This document shows positions 20,194 through 29,166 of a stretch of DNA of 64,000 nucleotides, piece by piece. The translations under genes were made by a program, and so were the position numbers. The notes under the pieces were generated by a model. The model saw only the letters and a list, made by a program, of their open reading frames with translations. It was not told where the DNA came from and did not search any database. The stretch covers positions 90,811-154,810 of the forward strand of contig JAIETK010000011.1 in NCBI GenBank assembly GCA_019745325.1, written 5' to 3'. The stretch is from Nitrosomonas sp. Its GTDB lineage: Bacteria > Pseudomonadota > Gammaproteobacteria > Burkholderiales > Nitrosomonadaceae. Numbering within the stretch: the first letter of the stretch is position 1; each line of letters begins with the position of its first letter.

Positions 20194-21390
20194 CTACGAG
20201 CGTTCCGCCCGGTTCTCGCTATCCTGAATCCCGATAAATTTCAGCAATTCCGTTTTCTGCTGAAGCGTATCGTTATAACCCAATTCGATTAAATCCCGGC
20301 AAAAAGCCATTTCAAACAACACGTAACTCAACAAGGTTGATCCGTTAGGTCCCATCGCGCCGATCGCGCGATACAAATAACGCATGATCCAAGGCAAAGT
20401 ATCCGCGTATTTTTGCGCAATCTCATTGATGCCTTCGCTTGGCGCTATCATCATCGCTTCGACCGGTCGTAACGAGATATTTTTTTCCTTGAATGCCGCC
20501 GGTGGAATCAGTTTTAAGGTTTCGTTAATACGCAGCAAGCGTTCCAAATCCACGTCCAAGCTATCAACAAAAATACTGTTCAACGCATGCCCGGCTATCT
20601 GCGCAAATGGCGGATAACCCGATACGCTCACACGTTTCGGTTCATCGGTCACGGGCTTGCGCACACCGATTATCAATACTTTATCCGCGCCCAAATGCAA
20701 TGCCGGGCTGATCGGCGCCAGTTGACGCATGGAACCGTCGCCGAAAAATTCCCGGTTCAGTTTTACCGCTGGAAAAATAAATGGTATTGCCGATGAAGCC
20801 ATCAGGTGTCCAACTCCGATCTCAGCCGGAATCCCCAATCTTTGGGCTCTTTTCCAGGGAGTCACTGCTTTAGCCGCCTGATAAAAAGTGACTGATTGGC
20901 CAGAAGTATAGCCCCATGCGGTAAGACCGAGTGCATATAAAGAGCCGGAACGGATGGAATGCTGAATTGTACGAAAAGAGAAGCGGTTTCTTAATAAAGC
21001 TTCTAAGGGGGAATTATCCAGCAAGGAAATCGGATGATGCTGACCGTATTCGGCCGATACCAAAGAAAGCATACAACGCAGGGTATTATGCAGCACCCCC
21101 AGGAAATCGGACCGGTAGATCTGGTCGACATGAAAATTCGACCAGACGGCTTCCAGTCTTTCAACGCCTTCACCAAAATTGCTTGCCGAAACTGCAATAC
21201 TGGCTGCATTAATCGCACCAGCCGAAGTACCGCAAATGATGGGAAAAGGATTACGGCGTTTATCCGGCAATAATTCCGCAATCGCTCGTAACACTCCTAC
21301 CTGATAAGCTGCGCGAGCACCCCCTCCGGTCAGAACCAAACCGACTCTGGGCGCACCTGAATCTTGTTGTTGCTCATGCTCGAACTGCAA
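20194..21390 (-). CDS. Patatin-like phospholipase
   Basis: Predicted lipid acyl hydrolase of the RssA/patatin class with a Ser-Asp dyad. The oxyanion loop is GGGARAAYQVGVLRA (about residue 22), the nucleophile elbow is CGTSAGAINAAS (about 54) and the catalytic Asp is in FGDGSMRQLAPISPA (about 216). A C-terminal region of about 130 residues has no domain I recognise. No ATG or GTG is available: the frame begins with TTG at 21390, inside the end of the small upstream ORF (17-base overlap), implying translational coupling. Length of 398 aa is within the bacterial range. Confidence 0.88.
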   Translation of the reverse strand: MQFEHEQQQDSGAPRVGLVLTGGGARAAYQVGVLRAIAELLPDKRRNPFPIICGTSAGAINAASIAVSASNFGEGVERLEAVWSNFHVDQIYRSDFLGVLHNTLRCMLSLVSAEYGQHHPISLLDNSPLEALLRNRFSFRTIQHSIRSGSLYALGLTAWGYTSGQSVTFYQAAKAVTPWKRAQRLGIPAEIGVGHLMASSAIPFIFPAVKLNREFFGDGSMRQLAPISPALHLGADKVLIIGVRKPVTDEPKRVSVSGYPPFAQIAGHALNSIFVDSLDVDLERLLRINETLKLIPPAAFKEKNISLRPVEAMMIAPSEGINEIAQKYADTLPWIMRYLYRAIGAMGPNGSTLLSYVLFEMAFCRDLIELGYNDTLQQKTELLKFIGIQDSENRAERS

Positions 21391-21631
21391 ATTCTGATTT
21401 CACCCTCTCCAGCGCATCCCGTAAGGTCTCTTCTGGTAAGTTATTTAACGAACTGGATAAAATTTTCGCCGCCTGACATGCCGAATCCGGCAATATCGAA
21501 CTATCCAGTTTAGCCACAAAAACAGCTGCAGCGCCAGTCGCATTCAAAAGACTCTGACGCTCACTCATTAGAATTTCCATTTCTTCGCGCAGCATGGAAA
21601 CTTCTTGTTCTCTCAAGATGGTATTAGGCAT
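21374..21631 (-). CDS. Small uncharacterised protein upstream of the patatin gene
   Basis: An 85-residue protein I do not recognise. Residues 5-30 are strongly charged and helical (LREEMEILMSERQSLLN), suggesting a short coiled coil, followed by an Ala-rich segment containing one Cys and a second helix. It is likely real: ATG 21631 has AAGGA seven bases upstream, and the stop overlaps the TTG start of the patatin gene. It would be the first gene of the six-gene reverse run ending with the GAF-PilB gene. Confidence 0.65.
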   Translation of the reverse strand: MPNTILREQEVSMLREEMEILMSERQSLLNATGAAAVFVAKLDSSILPDSACQAAKILSSSLNNLPEETLRDALERVKSEFAVRA

Positions 21632-21778
21632 ATGATATTCCTTATAACATAAATACAGTAACCCGCCTGTCGAGCAATATAACAGAACTATAATTCATTT
21701 ATATTTTGAACTCTGTGCTGTTTATCACTCTTTTCAGCTTTTTTAACCAAATTCATTAACGGCATCTGTACTCATATC

Positions 21779-22741
21779 ATGAACCATCACACTACTACGC
21801 TATATCCCGAAATCCAACCCTATCAGCAAGGCATGCTGACCTTGGATAACATCCACACCATGTACTGGGAAGTATCCGGCAATCCTGCCGGCATCCCCGT
21901 GGTATTCCTTCATGGCGGACCGGGCGCCGGAGCATCTCCAGCCCACCGGCGCTTTTTCGATTCTGCATCTTATCGTATTGTCGTGTACGATCAAAGGGGC
22001 GCAGGCCGATCTTTACCGCTTGGCGAGATCCAGGAAAATACCACACTTCATTTGATCAACGATCTGGAATTACTCCGTCAGCACTTGAGAATCGACCGAT
22101 GGCTGGTCTTTGGCGGCTCCTGGGGCAGCACATTAGCCCTCGCTTATGGCGAAGCGCATCCCGAGCGCTGCCTTGGTTTTATTCTGCGGGGAATTTTCCT
22201 GTGCCGCAAACCGGAAATTGATTGGTTTTTATATGGATTGCGCAATTTTTTCCCGGAAGCCTGGCGGGAATTCGTAGCACCGCTGTCTATCGAAGAACGC
22301 CGCGATATTCTATCCGCATACCATCAGCGCTTGATGAATCCCGATCCCGCCGTCCACATGCCGGCCGCGCGCGCTTGGAGCACGTACGAAGGATCTTGCT
22401 CGACCTTATTGCCAAGCCCCGCAACCGTCAGTTATTTCGCGGGCGACACCGTGGCGCTCGGGCTTGCCCGCATGGAAGCGCATTATTTCAAGCACAACAT
22501 CTTTTTGCCGGAAAATTCATTGCTGGATAACGCGCATAAATTGCACAACATCCCGGCAACCATCGTGCAAGGACGCTACGATGCGGTTTGTCCGATCGTC
22601 AGCGCCGATGATCTGCACCATGCCTGGCCGCAAGCGGAATACCTCATCATCGACGACGCCGGGCACTCGGTATGGGAACCGGGCATACAAGCAGCATTAA
22701 TCCGTGCTACGAATCAATTTAAAATGCGAAGCATCCGTTGA
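21779..22741 (+). CDS. pip: Proline iminopeptidase
   Basis: Alpha/beta hydrolase (peptidase family S33) releasing N-terminal proline from peptides. The oxyanion motif VFLHGGPGAGASPAHRRFFD is at about residue 42, the nucleophile elbow GGSWGSTLALAYG at about 112, the Asp in QGRYDAVCP and the His in DDAGHSVWEP near the end. Length (320 aa) and the N-terminal LYPEIQPYQQGML segment match the family. It is transcribed alone, divergent from the small ORF at 21374-21631 and convergent with the lipase gene. Confidence 0.95.
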   Translation: MNHHTTTLYPEIQPYQQGMLTLDNIHTMYWEVSGNPAGIPVVFLHGGPGAGASPAHRRFFDSASYRIVVYDQRGAGRSLPLGEIQENTTLHLINDLELLRQHLRIDRWLVFGGSWGSTLALAYGEAHPERCLGFILRGIFLCRKPEIDWFLYGLRNFFPEAWREFVAPLSIEERRDILSAYHQRLMNPDPAVHMPAARAWSTYEGSCSTLLPSPATVSYFAGDTVALGLARMEAHYFKHNIFLPENSLLDNAHKLHNIPATIVQGRYDAVCPIVSADDLHHAWPQAEYLIIDDAGHSVWEPGIQAALIRATNQFKMRSIR

Positions 22742-22798
22742 CCACCGGAAATGTAAATCGCACTTGGTTTTACTTGTCAGCCCGGCATATCCAGTACC

Positions 22799-23950
22799 TT
22801 ATTCAGGGCGGGCAATAGCTGCTTGGTTGCTCGACAGCTCTTTAAGATAAGGTAAATATTGTGCGTGTTGTCCGATAAAAAAGCTGCTTTTGGCCGGATT
22901 TCTCACTATTTCTTTTACTTCGCTTGGATGCCGGATCGACTCCAATACCCTTCCACCCAATTTACTGGCAACATCTTTAAAGCGTTCCGGATAAGAAGCG
23001 GAAAGATTTTCGCCGCGCAGCTTATTTTGGTAATTCACGTACCTTAATTTTCCGACCGGCACAAAATTCACATTATTATCCTCCACCCACGTTCTAAGCG
23101 ACTCTTTAAGCTGAGAAATTTCTTCCGGCAACAATATTTCCGGAATATTATTCAGTTTCTCAAGCAGGATGTCATACGTCACTTTTCCTAGCGGCACATG
23201 CGGAACAAAATCATATTGATATTCAAAACGCCATAAATTATCAAATACTCCCGCTATATCGCGTTCATTAATCATCTTTCCGTGAGCGGTAAAAAACCGA
23301 GGAGCTGCAAATGTATAAGTCACAATTCTCGTAAAATCTTTTCGGAAATCGACGGTGGCACCCGTTGCCAATGCACCACCTTTGCTGTGACCTGTCAGAT
23401 ACAAAGTTCCCTGCGCTTGATTTTTGAATGGCTGCCAGATTTCTTGATCCTGCAAGATCTTCTCATGCAAGGATCGTAATGATCTTTCGAAACCGGCGTG
23501 CCTGCCTTTTTCAAACAATAACTCCCGGGTATCCGGATCAAGATCATGGAAACTGAACAGTTTAAAGTTGTTCAGCCAATCCGATTTATTCGGCTCCGTG
23601 CCCCGGAAGGCAATAATCGCACCATTGGGAATTTTTAGCAGAATCGCTGCATCGATTTCGGCACCTCCATTCCCAGATGATCCTGGCGAAGAAAACACTT
23701 CCACCGAGTGAATATTCAGTCTCGAGAAAGCTTCTCTCAAGGATTCTGGATTCTCAGTTGCGGCATCTTTGAGGCAATTTAATACATTAATACGATCCGC
23801 ATCTCTCTGGCGCTCGCTGGTAACTCGATATGCACATTCAGATGCGGTAGCCAACATGACAGCAGTGTTGTCATCCCAATCTGCATATCCGGCATTTGCA
23901 GATATCAAGTATGCTGCCAATAAAGCCATTAGAGTATGTTTAGTTTTCAT
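22799..23950 (-). CDS. Secreted class 3 lipase
   Basis: Predicted exported triacylglycerol lipase-like hydrolase. A signal peptide (MKTKHTLMALLAAYLISANA) is followed by a lipase_3 fold: AIIAFRGTEPNKSDW (oxyanion loop), the nucleophile elbow LYLTGHSKGGALATG, and a candidate catalytic Asp/His pair in YQYDFVPHVPLG. ATG 23950 has AAGGAAAG upstream; an in-frame start at 24013 would place 21 residues ahead of the signal peptide and is rejected. Length is 383 aa. The substrate is unknown. It is a single gene preceded by a 418-base gap. Confidence 0.88.
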   Translation of the reverse strand: MKTKHTLMALLAAYLISANAGYADWDDNTAVMLATASECAYRVTSERQRDADRINVLNCLKDAATENPESLREAFSRLNIHSVEVFSSPGSSGNGGAEIDAAILLKIPNGAIIAFRGTEPNKSDWLNNFKLFSFHDLDPDTRELLFEKGRHAGFERSLRSLHEKILQDQEIWQPFKNQAQGTLYLTGHSKGGALATGATVDFRKDFTRIVTYTFAAPRFFTAHGKMINERDIAGVFDNLWRFEYQYDFVPHVPLGKVTYDILLEKLNNIPEILLPEEISQLKESLRTWVEDNNVNFVPVGKLRYVNYQNKLRGENLSASYPERFKDVASKLGGRVLESIRHPSEVKEIVRNPAKSSFFIGQHAQYLPYLKELSSNQAAIARPE

Positions 23951-24368
23951 TATTCTTTCCTTAAAAATGATCAAGAAAAATTTCTCAAAACCAGTTGCTG
24001 TGTTTAAAAACACAACTCCGCCAATGTCAATCAGAAATCGGTCTATCGAGAATCCCTTTGACGAACAAACTGATCGGGTATGAGCACATACCAGTCGCCA
24101 ATTATTACAATAGCGTTACAAAATTAATAGGAAACACCTGTAGCACTACAACTGTAGTAGTTGAATCTTTCCGCGTTAAGGAATTACAGCAGGCGCGTCG
24201 TAAGATTTGACGCTTCACTCCACAATAACCAAACTCGCCATTGATCCGGAAAAACCCTTTTATTCCCGCTTTAGGCTTGCCACCCCCGTACCGTATACTC
24301 CCAATCTTTGGCAAGATACGCTTGATTTAATTTAAATCAATAAGATACAAACAAGTGCGGAGTTTGCA
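23951..24368. other. 418-base gene-poor gap with overlapping palindromes
   Basis: Divergent intergenic region between the lipase and the EAL-HDOD gene; I see no supported ORF. A cluster of overlapping short inverted repeats lies at 24145-24163: ACTAC-aact-GTAGT (24145-24158) and CAACT-gtagt-AGTTG (24149-24163). It could be an operator. A ribosome-binding site (GGAG) precedes 24369. No tRNA or clear small RNA is visible. Confidence 0.4.
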
Positions 24369-25607
24369 ATGGACAATTATTTTCTCGGACGGCAACCCAT
24401 TCTGGACCGGAATCAAAACTTGGTCGCATATGAATTATTGTTCCGCCAGGAACAAGCCCAGGAAGCAACGGTCGTTACCGATGACTTATCCGCATCGGCA
24501 AATGTTATCGTTAACGCCTATGGCCGCTTCGGTATCCAAAATGTACTAGGGCAACAACGGGGCTTCATCAATGCGGATCCCGGTTTGATCATGAGCGATA
24601 TCATCAGCTTGCTGCCCTGTAAACATGTGGTTTTAGAGGTCAGAGTACCCGATCATATCACTGAAGATTTCTTGCGGCACTGCAACGAATTAAAGCAAAA
24701 AGGCTATCAATTCGCACTGGATAACATTGTTGCCATCGATAGCAAAATTGAGCAGCTGTTGCCGATCGTCAGCATCGTGAAAGTTGATGTATTGTCACTG
24801 GAAATAGATGCATTAGAGAAATTGGTAAACACTCTGAAACGCTGGCCCGTTCTGCTGTTGGCATTGAAAGTGGAAAGCCGCGAACAGGAAATGCGCTGCA
24901 AGCAGCTGGGATTTCAAATGTTTCAGGGATATTATTTCGCCAAACCCGAGGTTATGTCAGTCAAACGCGCGGACCCCGGAAAATTATCGCTGATGAAGTT
25001 GCTCACGCTGGTAACCGACAATCGCGATCACGATGAAATTGAACGGGAATTCAAACGCCAGCCAGGTTTAAGTTATCACCTCATGCGCATGGTCAATTCC
25101 GTAGCCGGGGATCTGCCGCGCAAAATCAATTCGATCAAACACGCCATCACATTGATGGGGCGCGAGCAATTATTGAAATGGATTCAACTATTGCTCTATA
25201 CCTCCAATCCCGTGGAAGACAGCGCGGTTAACCGGCGCATGCAAACCGCCGTCGAGCGCGGCAAGTTGATGGAATTAATCGCCGCCGCGGAACGTCCGCA
25301 CGATAAAAATCATCAGGAGCGGGCTTTCATCGTAGGCATTCTATCTTTACTTGACGAGTTGTTAGGCATCGACATGCAACAGATTGTGAACAAATTGGGG
25401 ATCTCGGACGATATGCACCAAGCTTTGATAATGCGGGAAGGACGTCTGGGTCAAGCGCTCAAATTGGTTGAAGGCGACGAGAGCGGCGATAATGCCGCCG
25501 TTGAATCGGCGCTCGCCGGATTAGGATTCTTGAGCTTACGCGAATTTAACGGCATCAAATTGCGCGCTTCCGACTGGGCCAATCAAACGGGTGAAGTTGC
25601 CAATTAG
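24369..25607 (+). CDS. EAL-HDOD signalling protein with degenerate EAL domain
   Basis: Two-domain cytoplasmic signalling protein of the YuxH group. The N-terminal EAL-like domain (about residues 1-200) starts MDNYFLGRQPILDRNQNLVA with YELLF in place of EAL. It keeps some c-di-GMP-site residues (LEVRV, KVDV, ALKVES, QGYYFAKP), but the catalytic DDFG region reads ALDNI, so hydrolysis is unlikely. The HDOD domain (about 200-390) lacks the metal HD pair. Such proteins usually act as c-di-GMP-linked or chemotaxis-linked effectors, some affecting type IV pilus motility. GGAG lies six bases before the ATG. Length is 412 aa. Confidence 0.88.
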   Translation: MDNYFLGRQPILDRNQNLVAYELLFRQEQAQEATVVTDDLSASANVIVNAYGRFGIQNVLGQQRGFINADPGLIMSDIISLLPCKHVVLEVRVPDHITEDFLRHCNELKQKGYQFALDNIVAIDSKIEQLLPIVSIVKVDVLSLEIDALEKLVNTLKRWPVLLLALKVESREQEMRCKQLGFQMFQGYYFAKPEVMSVKRADPGKLSLMKLLTLVTDNRDHDEIEREFKRQPGLSYHLMRMVNSVAGDLPRKINSIKHAITLMGREQLLKWIQLLLYTSNPVEDSAVNRRMQTAVERGKLMELIAAAERPHDKNHQERAFIVGILSLLDELLGIDMQQIVNKLGISDDMHQALIMREGRLGQALKLVEGDESGDNAAVESALAGLGFLSLREFNGIKLRASDWANQTGEVAN

Positions 25608-25634
25608 CCGGAACCCGCCGATCGCACCTCAAAG

Positions 25635-26084
25635 TCAAGGCAAGCGCTCGAACTCGGAAACAATGAATCCCAATTCATCGTCCGAAGCGCCCTTTATGCG
25701 ATCGATATTGATCCGTTCCGGGAAACCGTATACCGGATGGAATTTCACTGTAACCCGATCCGCCTTACCGCTTTGGTGAGTTTGCAATATCGAGAATAGA
25801 CGATCAATGGTCGCATGACGCTCAAAATATTCCGAGTGAACATCCGCCTTTGTGATGATGCCGCCATGCGCATCTTTCATCGATACCACCTGCCCGTCCA
25901 GAACTTCGATTCGTAGCGGCATGCGCCCCCTGAAAGGGCAATAGCAAACGATACGCAACTCGAACCGGTAATGCGGAATTTTGGCTTCTTGCCATCTGCG
26001 TTGTTGGTAATCGGAATGACTTTGCCCTGACGTTGCACATGCCATGATGGTAAAAGCCAGTATTAACCAAACTATTTTTTTCAT
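25635..26084 (-). CDS. Lipoprotein resembling DUF6174
   Basis: A 149-residue predicted lipoprotein. It begins MKKIVWLILAFTIMACATSG, with a lipobox ending in Cys at position 16. The mature part has YRFELRIVCYCPFRGRMPLR, with the C-Y-C-P cluster I associate with DUF6174, and then VTVKFHPVYGFPERINID, also family-like. Function is unknown. The start at 26084 overlaps the stop of the upstream CPBP protease gene as ATGA, so the two are translationally coupled. A longer in-frame start at 26225 would lie inside that gene and remove the signal peptide logic, so it is rejected. Confidence 0.78.
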   Translation of the reverse strand: MKKIVWLILAFTIMACATSGQSHSDYQQRRWQEAKIPHYRFELRIVCYCPFRGRMPLRIEVLDGQVVSMKDAHGGIITKADVHSEYFERHATIDRLFSILQTHQSGKADRVTVKFHPVYGFPERINIDRIKGASDDELGFIVSEFERLP

Positions 26085-27001
26085 TTCAACGCAAGATTCC
26101 CGAAAAAACCGCCAATCTCCATCATCCAGGCTACTCCCAAGTGCACGGCAAGGCCACCGGCGATCGATTGTGTCCGGTACGCGACAATACCCAATATCAA
26201 TCCGCCGAAGTAGGAAGAAATACATTCAAACAGTGGCTTACCAAAATGGATACTACAATAAAAAGCCGCCATCGGTAAAATCGCAGCCGCTCCAACGTAG
26301 CGGACAAAAGCAAAAATCAGAAACCCGCGAAAAAATAGCTCAATGGTCACAAAATCCAAGCCATAACTGATTTCATACAATAACTGAATAATGATCGGAT
26401 GCTCCGTATGCGGCAATATGAAATCAATTTGCTTTAACCGCGGATAAGTATTGAGAAAATCCGGCTGCGTGCTGGCAAAAACGATCAGCGGCAGCATGAA
26501 TCCCAGCATCAGCATATAAGGCCGCCATTGAACACCTATCCATGTCATCCCCCAGAAACTCTGTTGCGCCGGTAAATGCATGGCCAAAATCAGCAATGGT
26601 ACCAACACTACCAACAATCTAAACGGTAATGCCGTCACCGCCGCTACATAATCACCCCAAACGCCCGCCGCTAAATTTTCGAAGGGATTGGTAATACAAA
26701 CTTTAAGCGCGAATAGCAGCGGAGCAAACATCAGCAAGCCCCAGAATACCGGCGTTAAAGCACCCTGATTCATTCTTCGCGCGATCACAAAACAGTAAGG
26801 AATCACAAAAGCGCAGTAGTACACCCCGCTCAACGCTGCAAATTGGTAATAGCGTGACCCCAAGCCGGCAATCATCTCGCGCTCGATCCCTAGTTGATAA
26901 TTCAAAGTAACCAGAATCCCGATCCAGATGCTACAAAACAGCAACAACCATTTATCAACCGTTAAAACATAATCCCGCAAATAATCGAGAAAGATGGTCA
27001 T
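26081..27001 (-). CDS. CPBP-family intramembrane metalloprotease
   Basis: Polytopic membrane protein (306 aa, about eight hydrophobic segments) with the CPBP/CAAX-protease motifs near the C-terminus: IELFFRGFLIFAF, where the usual E-E-x3-R appears as I-E-x3-R, and the His of YCSIHFGKPLFE. A later GLILGIVAY segment also fits. Known relatives process prenylated proteins or bacteriocin components, but most bacterial members have no defined substrate. It is coupled to the downstream lipoprotein gene by a 4-base ATGA overlap, which makes the lipoprotein a candidate partner or substrate. Confidence 0.82.
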   Translation of the reverse strand: MTIFLDYLRDYVLTVDKWLLLFCSIWIGILVTLNYQLGIEREMIAGLGSRYYQFAALSGVYYCAFVIPYCFVIARRMNQGALTPVFWGLLMFAPLLFALKVCITNPFENLAAGVWGDYVAAVTALPFRLLVVLVPLLILAMHLPAQQSFWGMTWIGVQWRPYMLMLGFMLPLIVFASTQPDFLNTYPRLKQIDFILPHTEHPIIIQLLYEISYGLDFVTIELFFRGFLIFAFVRYVGAAAILPMAAFYCSIHFGKPLFECISSYFGGLILGIVAYRTQSIAGGLAVHLGVAWMMEIGGFFGNLALK

Positions 27002-27196
27002 AGATAGAAATCAATCGAACGAGACATGGTATCAGCCGGGGTATATTGTTCGTAATAATTACAAAAGAAACAATGCAGTAATTCTTTGTTGAAGGGTGAA
27101 ATAAGTAGCTTTCTTCTCTTTTTTCAAGCTTTTCCATCAGCAGCCGTAAGATACACTTCACATTCTAACCTACTCAACGATTGCGGAGACCTTGCC

Positions 27197-28159
27197 ATGA
27201 GCACAGCTTTACACGAAATTGACGAACGCACAAACCTGACAGCTCACAATAAATTCGAATTATTGCTGTTTAGATTGGGAGAAGCTCCGGGTACTGACCA
27301 CCGCGAATTATTCGGCATTAACGTCTTTAAAATACGCGAAATCCTGGTGATGCCAACCATCACCGCAGTTGCCAATGCTCCTCGATATGTCATGGGCGTC
27401 GCTAATATTCGTGGCCAGATCATTACCGTCATTGACCTACCCAAAGTCGTCGGTTGCACGCCGAAAAAAGGAACTTCCATTCTGCTGGTAACCGAATATG
27501 CCCGGTCAACACAAGCTTTCGCCGTTGAGGAAGTCAACGAGATCGCGCGTCTGGAATGGAATCAAGTCATCGCCGCGGATGGAAAAGGCGGCAACCTGGT
27601 AACCAGTATTGCCCGGCTCGATGGCGACAGGGAAGATTCCCGTTTAGCACAAGTGCTCGATGTCGAGCAAATACTGCGCGATGTACTACCTGATTCATCC
27701 GGAAGTATGGAAATGGAAAACATCGACGTTAAGTTGACGATTCCGCCAGGGAAAGTAATACTGGCAGCCGACGATTCACCGCTTGCCCGCAGCATGATTG
27801 AGAACGGTCTCAAAGCAATGAACGCGCCTTTTGTAATGACCAAAACCGGATTGGAGGCTTGGACCAAGATACAATCGATAGCGGAAGCAGCGCACGCCGA
27901 AGGCAAAACTATCCAAGATAAAGTAGCGCTAGTACTCACCGATTTGGAAATGCCGGAAATGGATGGATTCACGCTGACGCGCAACATCAAGAATGATCAG
28001 CGCTTCAAATCGATTCCTGTGGTTATTCATTCGTCACTCACCGGTGAAGCCAATGAGAACCACGTCAAATCAGTCGGCGCGGATGCCTATGTCGCTAAGT
28101 TCGCCGCGAATGAAATGGCTTCAGCGATCCGGAATGTTTTAAACAAAGCACATACCTGA
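27197..28159 (+). CDS. cheV: Chemotaxis adaptor CheV (CheW-REC)
   Basis: Coupling protein between chemoreceptors and CheA, with a receiver domain that can be phosphorylated. The CheW domain occupies about residues 20-165 (FGINVFKIREILVMP, then GVANIRGQIITVIDL). The REC domain (about 190-318) has the acidic pair LAADDSPLAR, the phospho-acceptor Asp in LVLTDLEMPEMDGF, and Thr/Ser and Lys positions in VVIHSSLTGE and YVAKFAANE. ATG 27197 is chosen; the frame extends upstream to 27086 only by a non-conserved stretch. Length is 320 aa. It stands alone, followed by a strong terminator. Confidence 0.94.
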   Translation: MSTALHEIDERTNLTAHNKFELLLFRLGEAPGTDHRELFGINVFKIREILVMPTITAVANAPRYVMGVANIRGQIITVIDLPKVVGCTPKKGTSILLVTEYARSTQAFAVEEVNEIARLEWNQVIAADGKGGNLVTSIARLDGDREDSRLAQVLDVEQILRDVLPDSSGSMEMENIDVKLTIPPGKVILAADDSPLARSMIENGLKAMNAPFVMTKTGLEAWTKIQSIAEAAHAEGKTIQDKVALVLTDLEMPEMDGFTLTRNIKNDQRFKSIPVVIHSSLTGEANENHVKSVGADAYVAKFAANEMASAIRNVLNKAHT

Positions 28160-28202
28160 AACTAAATAAAGCTTGGTTCTCCGAAAAGAGTTAAGTCTGT
28201 AA

Positions 28203-28236
28203 ATAACAAACCTCGTCTACGAGACGGGGTTTGTTA
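28203..28236 (+). terminator. Terminator hairpin downstream of cheV
   Basis: AACAAACC-T-CGTC pairs with GACG-G-GGTTTGTT around the loop TACGA, a 13-bp stem with one T-G pair. The 3' arm ends in a T-rich stretch. It starts about 40 bases after the cheV stop. A run on the other strand is also possible, but the TM2 gene there ends much further right. Confidence 0.75.
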
Positions 28237-28397
28237 TTCCAAGGGAAATATTGCAAAAACCATTACACCCGGCGAAGCTGCGTTGGGACCCGGCTCAAAT
28301 GGCTCATATACCTCATTAAATTGCGTTTTTTCACTGGATCGCACTTTATATAACTTTTGTTTGCAACTTTTACCAAAGCTTGCGTAAAACAAACGCA

Positions 28398-28808
28398 CTA
28401 ACTATCCGGCAACACCTCCGTCTGTGCGGCAACTTCCCGGTAGATTCGTTCCATCACGCCATTATTGTAATCCTGCACCACGGTTTGCGACTGAAACAGC
28501 GCCTTCAGCTCAACCGCCGTAATAACGATCAGCAACAATAGTCCGACTCCGGCCAGCGATGTAAACAGCATCAGCATACCAATCAGAAAAATGCCGAGAT
28601 TAATAAAACCGCGTACCCATTTTCCCAGATAAAAATGATGCAACCCGGCAATAAAAAGGAAGTTCAGCGTTGCGTAAGTATCGGGATCTTTGAGTTGCTT
28701 TTCCACTTCTCGAAAGAACCGCGGGCGTTTGTCATCCGGTAATTCACGCACCATTCTGCGAATGCGCTCTTCATCGGCCGCGATGGTTTGCTTGTTTTTG
28801 ATCCGCAT
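28398..28808 (-). CDS. TM2-domain membrane protein
   Basis: A 136-residue protein. The N-terminal half is charged and helical (KNKQTIAADEERIRRMVREL). The C-terminal half has two hydrophobic helices joined by the TM2 signature GLHHFYLGKWVRGFINLG. TM2 proteins are widespread and their function in bacteria is unknown. ATG 28808 lies ten bases after the end of the small upstream gene; a longer frame to 28910 would overlap that gene extensively and is rejected. The two genes probably form an operon. Confidence 0.75.
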   Translation of the reverse strand: MRIKNKQTIAADEERIRRMVRELPDDKRPRFFREVEKQLKDPDTYATLNFLFIAGLHHFYLGKWVRGFINLGIFLIGMLMLFTSLAGVGLLLLIVITAVELKALFQSQTVVQDYNNGVMERIYREVAAQTEVLPDS

Positions 28809-28818
28809 GACTCGATTG

Positions 28819-29031
28819 TCAGCGCGCCAGCGTAATAATAACGGCCTCCCGTTTCCAGAATAATAAAAACCGCTTCTGCTCGACAAACTGGAACACCAGC
28901 GTCCAGCCATCCGCCGCTTCTTTATTGAGCGTCACCTCCAGACGTTTGATCGGTATGCCCGACGCCCCCAGAAAAATTGTTCCCAATCCGCCCTCCGTTA
29001 CGTATAACACCTTGTATTCTTTATAAGCCAT
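28819..29031 (-). CDS. Small DUF4177-like protein
   Basis: A 70-residue protein beginning MAYKEYKVLYVTEGG and continuing with LEVTLNKEAADGWTLVFQF, the short beta-rich pattern with an ADGW-type turn typical of DUF4177. No membrane segment or catalytic motif is visible and the function is unknown. ATG 29031 has GAGG seven bases upstream; the frame extends to 29073 without a ribosome-binding site. It is just upstream of the TM2 gene. Confidence 0.65.
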   Translation of the reverse strand: MAYKEYKVLYVTEGGLGTIFLGASGIPIKRLEVTLNKEAADGWTLVFQFVEQKRFLLFWKREAVIITLAR

Positions 29032-29166
29032 GCCGATACCTCGATGAAAAATATGATTATGGAACAAACTCATTTCCGGGAAAGATTAGCACTTGTGACG
29101 GAATCAGCAAGCCTGCGGTAAAACGCAATAACCATGAAAGCCGGTACGGCAATCACGGTTGCCAGA

